A stretch of 30,182 nucleotides of DNA, from the IMG/VR virus record IMGVR_UViG_3300012954_000048, positions 1-30,182 of that record; one strand, written 5' to 3'. Below are positions 1 to 5,868 of this stretch, one piece after another. Each line of letters opens with the position of its first letter. Position 1 is the stretch's first letter. The translations under genes were made by a program, and so were the position numbers. Source of the DNA: a virus. The notes beneath the pieces are model-generated. The model searched no databases, was not told the DNA's origin, and worked only from the letters and a program-made list of their open reading frames with translations.

Positions 1-14
1 GTATATTTAAAAAA

Positions 15-22
15 TATAAATA
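15..22 (+). promoter_or_regulatory. Putative late promoter, exact TATAAATA, upstream of the lipoprotein gene
   Basis: The octamer TATAAATA is identical to the T4 late-promoter -10 element and ends 6 bases before the ATG at 29. A second A/T element, ATATTTAA, lies just upstream at 3-10. A gp55-like sigma factor is encoded at 4666-5478. A-T richness makes single occurrences weak evidence; the support comes from repeated placement just before genes. Confidence 0.5.
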
Positions 23-28
23 AAGGTT

Positions 29-460
29 ATGAGATTATTATTATTATTTACATGTATTGCTTTTATCTTTACATCTTGTGAAAAAGATGAAGGATATATT
101 AACCCTGAATCGTATCTAGAACTTTCAGTAGATTTAGATTATGATGGAAATATATACACATATAATTATCCCGCAAATGATAGTGGTTATGTTAGTAATA
201 GTTATATTAAAGTAGATTTTGAATCTATTCCTCAAGAAAGAGTATTTTGGTCATCCCCAGATCAGTTTTATACTATAGTATGGGCAGATACAGTTTGGGA
301 TGAATGTGTTAATTACAGTACTTATGCAAACGACAACGGTATAGGACACCAAATGGTATATGTAAACCCACAATTTTTAGGAGATACTTTAAATATAGTC
401 GCCAAAGTTGATAATTATGGTGATGAGATTGAAAAAGAAATATTAATTAAAATTCAGTAA
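29..460 (+). CDS. Bacteroidota-type lipoprotein, possible surface or superinfection-exclusion protein
   Basis: The 143-residue product has a signal peptide: MR, then a hydrophobic run (residues 3-14), then T-S-C with the lipobox cysteine at residue 17. The mature end reads C-E-K-D-E; acidic residues right after the cysteine are typical of surface-exported lipoproteins in Bacteroidota. The rest is short alternating Tyr/Asp-rich stretches, consistent with a small beta-sandwich, and I recognise no enzyme motif. The start at 29 is the only one that gives a full signal peptide. A TATAAATA element sits directly upstream and two tiny genes follow. Phage lipoproteins of this size often block superinfection (T5 Llp is a precedent), but that role is inference. 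A host-derived moron gene is the main alternative. Confidence 0.75.
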   Translation: MRLLLLFTCIAFIFTSCEKDEGYINPESYLELSVDLDYDGNIYTYNYPANDSGYVSNSYIKVDFESIPQERVFWSSPDQFYTIVWADTVWDECVNYSTYANDNGIGHQMVYVNPQFLGDTLNIVAKVDNYGDEIEKEILIKIQ

Positions 461-464
461 AGTT

Positions 465-620
465 ATGAAAAAAATGCCATTAATTTTTAAACTAGAAGTT
501 CCATTTTACTTATTAGTAATAGGATCATTAATGTTAGATAAAGGAAATGTAGGAATAGCAGTAATGTTATTTTTAATTGGATTTTTTAGATTATGGACTA
601 ATTCTTTAAATAATGAATAA
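465..620 (+). CDS. Small membrane protein, unknown function
   Basis: This 51-residue frame begins ATG-AAA-AAA-ATG four bases after the lipoprotein stop and ends TAA at 618-620. After a basic start (MKKMP) there are two hydrophobic stretches, about residues 13-23 and 29-43, separated by the short polar turn LDKGN, so one or two membrane passes are likely. The start context (AGTTATG) matches that of the genes at 833 and 3604, and the next small gene overlaps its end by 8 bases, both of which favour real translation. It could be a partner of the upstream lipoprotein or a holin-like protein; nothing in the sequence decides this. Confidence 0.55.
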   Translation: MKKMPLIFKLEVPFYLLVIGSLMLDKGNVGIAVMLFLIGFFRLWTNSLNNE

Positions 621-747
621 AGATCAATTATATAGAAAAATTACAATGATTCAAGAATTGTTTGAAAGTGGGCAGTTTGGTGAAGGTATGAGAGAATTAG
701 AGCTCTTAAGACAAGAAATTCATGGTATTAATACAAGAAAATATTAA
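613..747 (+). CDS. Tiny helical protein, unknown
   Basis: This 44-residue frame (MNKDQLYRKI... ending TRKY) overlaps the end of the preceding small gene by 8 bases (ATGAATAA), an arrangement typical of translational coupling in phages. The composition, with heptad-like spacing of Leu/Ile and many charged residues, suggests a single amphipathic helix or helical hairpin. I recognise no family. Support is the open frame, the overlap and phage-like gene packing; it could still be a chance ORF. Confidence 0.4.
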   Translation: MNKDQLYRKITMIQELFESGQFGEGMRELELLRQEIHGINTRKY

Positions 748-785
748 AGCTCCTGTGTAGTAACTTGGCTCCCCAGGAAATCTTT
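746..785 (+). other. GC-richer hairpin in the spacer before the DUF932 gene
   Basis: The spacer at 748-832 is noticeably more G+C-rich than its surroundings. TCCTG (751-755) pairs with CAGGA (774-778), and AAAG (746-749) can pair with CTTT (782-785) beyond an internal loop, leaving an 18-base apical loop. There is no strong U-tract, so it is at best a weak terminator; a leader structure for the next gene is possible. A degenerate ATATTTAGG element follows at about 789-797. Confidence 0.3.
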
Positions 786-832
786 CGTATATTTAGGTAA
801 ATAAATAGGTTATAAATTAAAATTAAATAGTT

Positions 833-1645
833 ATGATTAATAAAGATGAAATTCAAAAAGCAAAGTATTTAAGTAAAGCAAACATTAAATCACTTGCACC
901 CTCAGTTTTTACTGAAAAACCATCAAGCGAAGTTTCTAAACATTATACACATATCCCTACTGAAAGGGTTATTGATGATATGGAAACTTTAGGTTGGAAA
1001 GTTATAGATGCTAAAGAAGTAAAAGCAAGAAAACAATCAACTAAATCGTTTCAAAAACATTTATTAACGTTTAGAAATGATGATATCGTCATTAATGGTG
1101 ATGATGGTGATACAGTTTATCCTCAAATTTTATTAACTAACTCTCATGATGGTAAAAATGCATTTACCTTTACTGCAGGTTTATTTAGATTAATTTGTGA
1201 AAATGGGTTAGTTATTGCTGATGAAAAATTTGAAGACGTTAAAATGCGTCATATGGGTTATTCATTTGAAGATCTACAGGATATGATTAAAGATATGGTT
1301 GAAAAATTACCATTAACTGTAGAATCAATGAATAAAATGAAAGCAGTTGAACTTGAACAAGCTGCAGTTTTAGATTTTGCTAAAAAAGCATTAAATTGTA
1401 GATTTACAGATCAAGAAATGAATAGAATTTCTATTGATTTAGATTCATTTGTTACTCCTGTTAGAAAAGAAGATTCAGGAAAAGATCTTTGGTCAGTATT
1501 TAATGTAGTTCAAGAAAAGTTAATTGAAGGAGATTTCGATTACCGCTCAGCTGGTAAAGCTAGAAAAGCTCGTGAAATTAAAAACTTTAAGCAAGATATG
1601 AAGATTAATAAAGGTCTTTATGAGTTAGCTCTTGAATATTGTTAA
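833..1645 (+). CDS. DUF932-family phage/plasmid protein
   Basis: The 270-residue product resembles the DUF932 (TIGR03299-type) family of phage and plasmid proteins. The most recognisable block is about residues 97-128, where L-T-N-S-H-D-G, then T-A-G-L-F-R-L-I-C-E-N-G-L-V, matches the family hallmark 'NSHDG...aGLFRLvCsNGL'. A charged helical segment follows (about 140-185), and the C-terminal part is basic. Molecular function is not established; members are found on mobile elements near replication or anti-defence genes. The start at 833 has the AGTTATG context seen at other starts here. It is flanked on both sides by unusual structured, GC-richer spacers, which suggests that gene and flanks move or are regulated as a unit. 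Family call fairly sure, function unknown. Confidence 0.8.
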   Translation: MINKDEIQKAKYLSKANIKSLAPSVFTEKPSSEVSKHYTHIPTERVIDDMETLGWKVIDAKEVKARKQSTKSFQKHLLTFRNDDIVINGDDGDTVYPQILLTNSHDGKNAFTFTAGLFRLICENGLVIADEKFEDVKMRHMGYSFEDLQDMIKDMVEKLPLTVESMNKMKAVELEQAAVLDFAKKALNCRFTDQEMNRISIDLDSFVTPVRKEDSGKDLWSVFNVVQEKLIEGDFDYRSAGKARKAREIKNFKQDMKINKGLYELALEYC

Positions 1646-1749
1646 AATGGTCTATCATGTGTTCTACCGCGTTGTAGATGTAAATCTCTTCTGAAACCAG
1701 CCATAAGCCCGTAAGGGCTTTTGGTGGCGAAAATTTTAAAGTTTATATT
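1646..1749 (+). ncRNA. Candidate structured RNA with two GUAA-capped hairpins
   Basis: This spacer is clearly more G+C-rich than the genes around it and folds well. AGAT(1676-1679)-GTAA-ATCT(1684-1687) is a GNRA-tetraloop hairpin. AAGCCC(1705-1710)-GTAA-GGGCTT(1715-1720) is a second, extended outward by CCA(1701-1703)/TGG(1722-1724) and, past a bulged G, CCA(1697-1699)/TGG(1725-1727). An alternative stem TCTAC(1663-1667)/GTAGA(1674-1678) competes with the first hairpin. It could be a terminator-like 3' UTR of the DUF932 gene, a small RNA, or a leader for the gene at 1750. No known Rfam family is recognised by eye. Confidence 0.45.
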
Positions 1750-2022
1750 ATGACATCATATGAAAGAGAATTTTATTTTAATGTAGGATCAATTAAAGAA
1801 TCATTAGAAAGTATAGCACATTCATTAGAAATAATGGCTGAAACTAATATAAAAATTAATGCTGATATTGATAGTGAAGAATTATTTGAACAAGAAGAAT
1901 CATATATCCCTTATCCAGAAGTAGAGGAAGATGATTTATCAATTCGTTATAAGAATAAAATTAAAGAATTTCCTAAAATAGAAGATTCTTATGATAATTC
2001 TGATTATGATGGGGAAAATTAA
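1750..2022 (+). CDS. Small acidic protein, unknown
   Basis: The 90-residue product has an N-terminal helical half (residues 10-40, with regularly spaced Ile/Leu suggesting a short coiled coil) and a strongly acidic, Tyr-rich C-terminal half full of Glu and Asp, ending in a disordered-looking tail. No domain is recognised. The start ATG at 1750 is preceded by TATATT, fitting the TTATG context common here. It sits between the structured spacer and the tmRNA. A small regulatory or DNA-mimic-like protein is possible from the acidity, but this is speculation. Confidence 0.6.
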   Translation: MTSYEREFYFNVGSIKESLESIAHSLEIMAETNIKINADIDSEELFEQEESYIPYPEVEEDDLSIRYKNKIKEFPKIEDSYDNSDYDGEN

Positions 2023-2034
2023 TAGATCTTTAAT

Positions 2035-2044
2035 ATATTTATAG
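2035..2044 (+). promoter_or_regulatory. Putative late promoter of the tmRNA (ATATTTATAG)
   Basis: This matches nine of ten bases of the ATATTTATAA element found upstream of several genes in the window. It lies immediately before the first pairing element of the tmRNA acceptor piece (2050), which fits the short promoter-to-transcript spacing expected of a T4-like late promoter. Confidence 0.4.
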
Positions 2045-2267
2045 GGACCGCTAGTACTTGTATTAGCTGCTTATTTGGACCCGGGTTCGACTCCCGGCAT
2101 CTCCACTAAAAAATTTACACGATATGGGGATGTAAAGGCATTTGACAGTAAGTAAGGGTATAAGGAAGGTCAACACGCAATTAACTGGCGAACAAGTTGA
2201 AATGGCAATGGCTGCTTAAGAAGCACCCAGCGCTAACGGCAAACAAGGATCACGTCGTCAAAATCCT
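2045..2267 (+). ncRNA. ssrA: Circularly permuted (two-piece) tmRNA
   Basis: The acceptor half comes first. A T-stem CCGGG(2081-2085)/CCCGG(2093-2097) closes the 7-base loop TTCGACT, followed by the acceptor strand CATCTCC(2098-2104) and discriminator A2105. After a spacer of about 20 bases, GGGGATG(2126-2132) pairs with CATCTCC over all 7 positions, with G3-U70 as the third pair, the alanine-identity wobble. Next is a tmRNA-like D-loop segment (GGCATTTGACAG, 2137-2148). AGTAAGT(2147-2153) can pair with GCTTATT(2069-2075) as helix P2. A 7-bp hairpin with a CTTG loop occupies 2050-2067. A tag frame (2172-2219) and a hairpin (2246-2250/2263-2267) follow. No T-arm lies downstream of the tag, so a conventional one-piece order is excluded. 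Permuted tmRNA is known in alpha- and betaproteobacteria and cyanobacteria; the transcript would need processing at the spacer. CTA rather than CCA is encoded at 2106-2108. Confidence 0.88.
2172..2219 (+). other. tmRNA proteolysis-tag reading frame, NTQLTGEQVEMAMAA-stop
   Basis: After AAGGTC (compare the TAGTC upstream of the E. coli resume codon), AAC-ACG-CAA opens a 15-codon frame ending GCT-GCT-TAA at 2219. With the alanine carried by tmRNA itself, the tag would be A-NTQLTGEQVEMAMAA. The Ala-Ala end is the ClpXP-recognised hallmark. The resume codon (AAC at 2172) is inferred by alignment and could be shifted by a codon. Confidence 0.75.
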
Positions 2268-2293
2268 AGAGAGCAACTTCGGTTGCTCTTTTT
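2268..2293 (+). terminator. Rho-independent terminator of the tmRNA
   Basis: AGAGCAAC (2270-2277), loop TTCG, GTTGCTCT (2282-2289) is a perfect 8-bp stem with a UUCG tetraloop, running into T5 (2289-2293). This is the clearest intrinsic terminator in the window and marks the 3' end of the tmRNA precursor. Confidence 0.88.
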
Positions 2294-2331
2294 ATTATAA
2301 TTTGGTTATTGTTAAATCTTTAGGTATATTT

Positions 2332-2619
2332 ATGAGCATTATGACAAGAATAGAAAAAATAGAAAATAAAATATTAAATTTCAAAAATGAAATAATTTCT
2401 TTATCAAAAATTGAAGGGGATTTATGGGACTATCATCCTGATAATCCTGATATGATAGATGTAAAAGATAGTTATCAAAAAATAAAAGATCAAATTTATG
2501 ATTTGGAATTAAAAATCGAAGAAAAGGAAGAAGAATTAGAATATATTAAAAATGAAGGAGATCTTTCTGATCAAGATTGGAAAGGATTTGACCATAAAAA
2601 ACCTCATAAAGATAAATAA
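2332..2619 (+). CDS. Small coiled-coil protein, unknown
   Basis: The frame is open from further upstream (2197), but that part lies inside the tmRNA and its terminator, so the start must be at 2332 or, more likely by start context (CATTATG), at 2341; this gives 95 or 92 residues. The product begins MTRIEKIENKI and is almost entirely charged helix (heptads of Ile/Leu with many Glu/Lys), with a short loop (YHPDNPDMIDV) separating two helices, so an antiparallel coiled coil is likely. The C-terminal end is His/Lys-rich. An ATATTTAT promoter-like element overlaps the 2332 codon (2326-2333). The next gene starts 3 bases after the stop. No family recognised. Confidence 0.6.
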   Translation: MSIMTRIEKIENKILNFKNEIISLSKIEGDLWDYHPDNPDMIDVKDSYQKIKDQIYDLELKIEEKEEELEYIKNEGDLSDQDWKGFDHKKPHKDK

Positions 2620-2621
2620 AA

Positions 2622-2804
2622 ATGGCTTGGGAAGATTTTTGGTGGGAAACCCATTATGAAGTTAAAAAACTAGGTATTAAAAAAGAATTTGATGCCCAGT
2701 TAGAAAAAATGTCTAAACAAGATAAACATTACTATAAGGATACAAGATCTAAATGGGCGTATGCATTAGACAAAGTAAAGAAAAATAAACTATCAAAAAA
2801 GTAA
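2622..2804 (+). CDS. Small basic Trp-rich protein, unknown
   Basis: The 60-residue product has an aromatic N-terminus (MAWEDFWWETHY) and a Lys-rich remainder ending KKNKLSKK, with a predicted net positive charge. It starts 3 bases after the preceding stop with an AAAAATGGC context, like the genes at 9975 and 14062, and is probably co-transcribed with its upstream neighbour. No domain is recognised. Its basic character would allow nucleic-acid binding, which is only a guess. Confidence 0.6.
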   Translation: MAWEDFWWETHYEVKKLGIKKEFDAQLEKMSKQDKHYYKDTRSKWAYALDKVKKNKLSKK

Positions 2805-2822
2805 TAAATCCACATAATTTCT

Positions 2823-2832
2823 ATATTTATAA
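2823..2832 (+). promoter_or_regulatory. Putative late promoter ATATTTATAA
   Basis: This exact copy of the recurrent element ends only 4 bases before the ATG at 2837. If it acts as a T4-like late -10 box, the transcript would be leaderless or nearly so. Confidence 0.5.
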
Positions 2833-2836
2833 TAAA

Positions 2837-3259
2837 ATGATAAATGTAGATAATATATTTGGGCTATTTGGATCACATGATGATTTAGATGGAACAGATA
2901 CTGCTAAATCGTTTATTGATTTTAAAGAAACTCCTATTTATTGGGTAGGAATGTATAAGAAATTAATTTTAAATCATATTAATTTTAATAAAAAATTTCT
3001 TCAATTCTTTAAAAAGTCTAATTCTGAATTAGATATAATAGATATGAAAGAAGCTGGTGAATATATTACATACAATAGGGCTTGGAAATATATAAATAAA
3101 ATAGATTTAAAAAACTCTTCTCATCTCCATGCTATAAACCATTATAAAGATGAATATTTACAAACATCATTAGAATTAGGAATTTCATATTGGATAGAAA
3201 CTGAAGAATATGAAAAATGTGCACATCTTCAAAAAATTATTGATTTTCTTAAAATATAG
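2837..3259 (+). CDS. Hypothetical protein
   Basis: The 140-residue product is mostly helical in appearance, with many Lys, Ile and aromatic residues, a central His-rich patch (SSHLHAINHYKDEY) and a C-terminal helix ending in FLKI. There is no signal peptide, membrane segment or recognised motif. It has its own promoter-like element directly upstream and is followed by a 113-base spacer in which I see no gene or clear structure, so it may be a single-gene transcription unit. Internal codon use matches its neighbours. Confidence 0.6.
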   Translation: MINVDNIFGLFGSHDDLDGTDTAKSFIDFKETPIYWVGMYKKLILNHINFNKKFLQFFKKSNSELDIIDMKEAGEYITYNRAWKYINKIDLKNSSHLHAINHYKDEYLQTSLELGISYWIETEEYEKCAHLQKIIDFLKI

Positions 3260-3372
3260 TTTGGATACCAGAAAAATCATGTATACATTATGGATACGGG
3301 GTTTTGAGAAAATAGAAAATATAGAGGAAATAAGGGGGTTAGGATAATAATAAATAAACTAAATAATATAAT

Positions 3373-3588
3373 ATGATAGGAAGAGAAACAATAAATCGAG
3401 AAATTGAAAGAATTGAAGGTAGACTTAAAGTTCTAGATACTATGGTTGGAAGACCAGGCACTACAGCAGAAAATTTTAAAAATGAAATATCAAATATTGA
3501 GGATAAATTAGATAATTTAAAATCAATGATAGCTAGAGAACCATTCTCAGGACATGAAATAAATGTCCAATCAAATCTTAACAGATAA
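3373..3588 (+). CDS. Short coiled-coil protein, unknown
   Basis: The 71-residue product has two helices with hydrophobic heptads (residues 6-23 and 31-50), separated by the turn GRPGTTAE, consistent with a helical hairpin or coiled coil. No known family is recognised. The gene lies 15 bases upstream of the HD hydrolase gene and is likely in the same operon. A longer open frame exists on the opposite strand across the same bases, but it has no supporting context, so the + strand frame is preferred. Confidence 0.55.
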   Translation: MIGRETINREIERIEGRLKVLDTMVGRPGTTAENFKNEISNIEDKLDNLKSMIAREPFSGHEINVQSNLNR

Positions 3589-3603
3589 TAAAAAATAAAA
3601 GTT

Positions 3604-4383
3604 ATGAAATTATCAGCAGAAATAATCCAAGCAAATTGGGAAATATTCTTAACTAACATTAAAGAACATATCTCAGGAGATAGAAAAGAAAAATTACTTG
3701 CATTTTATAAAAAATTTGAAGATCGTCTTATATTAATGCCTGCTGCTCATAAAAAAGAGTATCATAATGCATTTCCAGGTGGGTATGTAGATCATGTTAA
3801 TAGAGTAGTTCGTTGTGCTCTTAAACAATATGAAATTTGGAAAGAAGAAGGAGTAGATATTACTACTTTTACAATTGAAGAATTAGTATTTTCAGCTATT
3901 AATCATGATTTAGGTAAAATGGGAGATGAAGAACAAGATTCTTATATTCCTCAAACCGATAAATGGAGAAGAGAAAAACTAGGAGAAGATTATATGTTTA
4001 ATAATAAAGTACCATTTGCATCTGTTCCTGATAGAGGATTATTTTTATTACAATCACACGATATTAAGTATAACTTTAATGAAATGTTAGCTATTCAAAC
4101 ACATGATGGTTTATATGATACAGCTAATGAAAAATATTTAAAAGGATGGATGCCAGAACAAAAACCAAGAACTGCTTTACCTTTTATTTTACATCAGGCT
4201 GATATGATGGCTGCTAGAATTGAATTTGAAAAAGAATGGTTACCTAAGTTTTCTAAAGATAACTTGGCTACCCAAAAGAAAAATTTTACATTAGATAATA
4301 ATAAAAAAAGTACTTCTGTAAAATCTAAAGCATTAAGTAATATAGGAAGTACAGGTTTAAAAAGTATGTTAGATAATTTATAA
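3604..4383 (+). CDS. HD-domain phosphohydrolase
   Basis: The 259-residue protein shows the metal-binding pattern of the HD superfamily: H64 (in P-G-G-Y-V-D-H), the paired H101-D102 (A-I-N-H-D-L-G-K), further histidines at 152 and 167, and a late D200 (F-I-L-H-Q-A-D). Such proteins hydrolyse phosphoesters, for example nucleotides or cyclic nucleotides; T4-like phages commonly carry one near the late genes. The C-terminal 50 residues are Lys/Ser-rich and probably flexible. The start uses the AGTTATG context. The stop overlaps the start of the membrane-protein gene by one base (TAATG). The substrate cannot be read from sequence; nucleotide turnover or interference with host signalling nucleotides are both possible. 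Confidence 0.82.
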   Translation: MKLSAEIIQANWEIFLTNIKEHISGDRKEKLLAFYKKFEDRLILMPAAHKKEYHNAFPGGYVDHVNRVVRCALKQYEIWKEEGVDITTFTIEELVFSAINHDLGKMGDEEQDSYIPQTDKWRREKLGEDYMFNNKVPFASVPDRGLFLLQSHDIKYNFNEMLAIQTHDGLYDTANEKYLKGWMPEQKPRTALPFILHQADMMAARIEFEKEWLPKFSKDNLATQKKNFTLDNNKKSTSVKSKALSNIGSTGLKSMLDNL

Positions 4384-4661
4384 TGGAAACTTTAGTAATA
4401 ACATTATTATCAGTAATAGTCGTAATTTTAGTATTTACGACTTTTAATCTTCTTAAAAAGAATGAAAGACAAGAAGATGTATTAGTAGAATATATGAAAT
4501 ATTTAGATAAAATCTCAAAAATAATTGAAATTTCAGATGAAAAATTAAAAAAATTAGATCAATTAGGGAGATTTGAGGCAGATGATGAAATAGGTTTCTT
4601 TTTTAAAAATGTTAAAAACATTCAAAAAATATTAAATGAATTCAAAATAAGAAAAGTTTAA
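4383..4661 (+). CDS. One-pass membrane protein with coiled-coil tail
   Basis: The 92-residue product begins with a hydrophobic segment (residues 3-23, rich in Val, Leu and Ile), which looks like an uncleaved N-terminal anchor, followed by a charged helical tail. The tail has heptad-like Leu/Ile spacing, so it may oligomerise in the cytoplasm or periplasm. The overlap TAATG with the HD gene and the 4-base gap to the sigma-factor gene place it in one operon. A spanin- or holin-accessory role is possible but unsupported; function unknown. Confidence 0.6.
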   Translation: METLVITLLSVIVVILVFTTFNLLKKNERQEDVLVEYMKYLDKISKIIEISDEKLKKLDQLGRFEADDEIGFFFKNVKNIQKILNEFKIRKV

Positions 4662-4665
4662 TATT

Positions 4666-5478
4666 ATGGATAACATTATAAGAAAAAATAGAAATAAAAA
4701 ACAAAAGAAAAATTATTTTACACAAGAAACTGAAGACGCTATAGTACTTTATAATAAAACAAGAAAACCAGGTACTAAAAGTTTAATTTATCAAGAACAT
4801 ATTCATTATCCTTTTTATAAATTAACTCAAAATATAATTCATACTTTTAAATTTTACTACACAGATGATGTTGAAAATTTAGAAGATTTACAACATGAAA
4901 TAATGGTATTTTTATTAGATAAAATCCATTTATTTGATCCTGCTAAAGGTGCAAAAGCTTATTCTTATTTTGGTACTATTGTAAAAAGATGGTTAATAGT
5001 ATATAACCAAAAAAATTATAAGAAAAAAATAGATAAAGTATCTGTAGAGGATATTAGTAATTATCAAAACCTAGATACTTCTTCTCCATTTATTAAATCA
5101 TCATCTAAATTAGATGAAACTATAATTAAATTCTCAGAAAGGGGTGATGGTTTTGAAGGTGATGAATTAAGCCAAAAGGGATTTAAAGAAGGAGATAGAT
5201 TATCATTTTTTATAGATGAATATGTTCAATATATGACAGATAACATTTATAAATATTTTTCCAAAGAATATGATGCACAAATAGCTGATTGTATTTTAGA
5301 ATTATTTAGAAAAAGAGAAGCAATTGATGTTTTTAATAAAAAAGCATTATACATCTATATTAGAGAAATGATTGATGTTAAAACTCCTAAAATAACTAAA
5401 ATAGCTAATAGATTACATAAAGTTTTTAAAGAAAAATATTTATTCTATTACGAATATGGTTATTTTCCATCTAAATAG
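4666..5478 (+). CDS. Late-transcription sigma factor, T4 gp55-like
   Basis: The 270-residue protein has a sigma-70 region-2-like core at about residues 50-120: acidic E-D-L-Q-H-E, then L-D-K-I-H-L-F-D-P-A-K-G, then A-Y-S-Y-F-G-T-I-V-K-R-W, matching the 'DLxQE...FDpxkG...fxtYaxxxikr' pattern. A C-terminal segment (about 225-262, with P-K-I-T-K-I-A-N-R-L) may be a helix-turn-helix. In T4, gp55 directs host RNA polymerase to TATAAATA late promoters. The window contains several TATAAATA-like elements just upstream of genes, which supports this role. The N-terminus is strongly basic. The last residues are aromatic (Y-L-F-Y-Y-E-Y), perhaps the clamp-contact tail, though that is speculative. Identity with gp55 is by pattern, not alignment. 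Confidence 0.8.
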   Translation: MDNIIRKNRNKKQKKNYFTQETEDAIVLYNKTRKPGTKSLIYQEHIHYPFYKLTQNIIHTFKFYYTDDVENLEDLQHEIMVFLLDKIHLFDPAKGAKAYSYFGTIVKRWLIVYNQKNYKKKIDKVSVEDISNYQNLDTSSPFIKSSSKLDETIIKFSERGDGFEGDELSQKGFKEGDRLSFFIDEYVQYMTDNIYKYFSKEYDAQIADCILELFRKREAIDVFNKKALYIYIREMIDVKTPKITKIANRLHKVFKEKYLFYYEYGYFPSK

Positions 5479-5490
5479 TTTAATTTTCTC

Positions 5491-5503
5491 ATATTTATAA
5501 ATA
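5491..5503 (+). promoter_or_regulatory. Putative late promoter ATATTTATAAATA
   Basis: This contains both the recurrent ATATTTATAA and a perfect TATAAATA (5496-5503), and lies 6 bases before the ATG at 5509. It is the best match in the window to the T4 late consensus and precedes the long virion gene block. Confidence 0.6.
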
Positions 5504-5508
5504 AAACT

Positions 5509-5868
5509 ATGGGACAATTGGATTCAATTATATTTGGAAATAAAAAATTTTCAGATATTCTTAATGAAATTTACGATAATCAAACTCAAAAGAAAAAACA
5601 AATTTCAGCTTTAATTTCTGAATTAAAACCTCTTATTCAAGAAATAGGTGATGCTACTTTAATAGTTCCTTTAATTAAAGAATATTTAGAAATTGGAGTA
5701 AAAAATGATGAACAGCTAATTAAAATGGCTACTATTATTCAGAGAGCACTTCAAACAACAGGTGAAGATGGAGAATTAGGTATATCGGATGAAGAAAAAC
5801 AAGAATTATTGGATGAAATGGAAAGATTAGAAAAATTATCCAAAGAAAATAAAAAAGATGGCAATTAG
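5509..5868 (+). CDS. Helical protein preceding the baseplate hub gene, unknown
   Basis: The 119-residue product is entirely helical in appearance, acidic, with Leu/Ile/Met-rich amphipathic stretches and a highly charged C-terminus (ELLDEMERLEKLSKENKKDGN). It is the first gene after a strong late promoter-like element and its end overlaps the start of the hub gene by 11 bases, so it is probably translated with the hub protein and may be a hub assembly factor or chaperone. T4 has small proteins of this kind (gp26, gp28, gp51), but I cannot assign it to one. Confidence 0.6.
   Translation: MGQLDSIIFGNKKFSDILNEIYDNQTQKKKQISALISELKPLIQEIGDATLIVPLIKEYLEIGVKNDEQLIKMATIIQRALQTTGEDGELGISDEEKQELLDEMERLEKLSKENKKDGN

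Noticed and set aside
2042-2108. An ordinary tRNA gene
   Set aside because: There is a T-arm and acceptor strand but no D-arm or anticodon arm upstream; the missing 5' acceptor strand is found downstream at 2126, so this is the acceptor half of a permuted tmRNA.
2197-2331. N-terminal extension of the coiled-coil gene that would start at 2197
   Set aside because: It lies inside the tmRNA tag region and its terminator stem, and its composition (Trp/His/Cys-rich) differs from the helical protein proper; starts at 2332 or 2341 are better.
3339-3659. Antisense open frame of 106 codons
   Set aside because: It lies opposite the coiled-coil gene and the start of the HD gene, has a mirror-image low-complexity composition and no start context; all supported genes are on the + strand.
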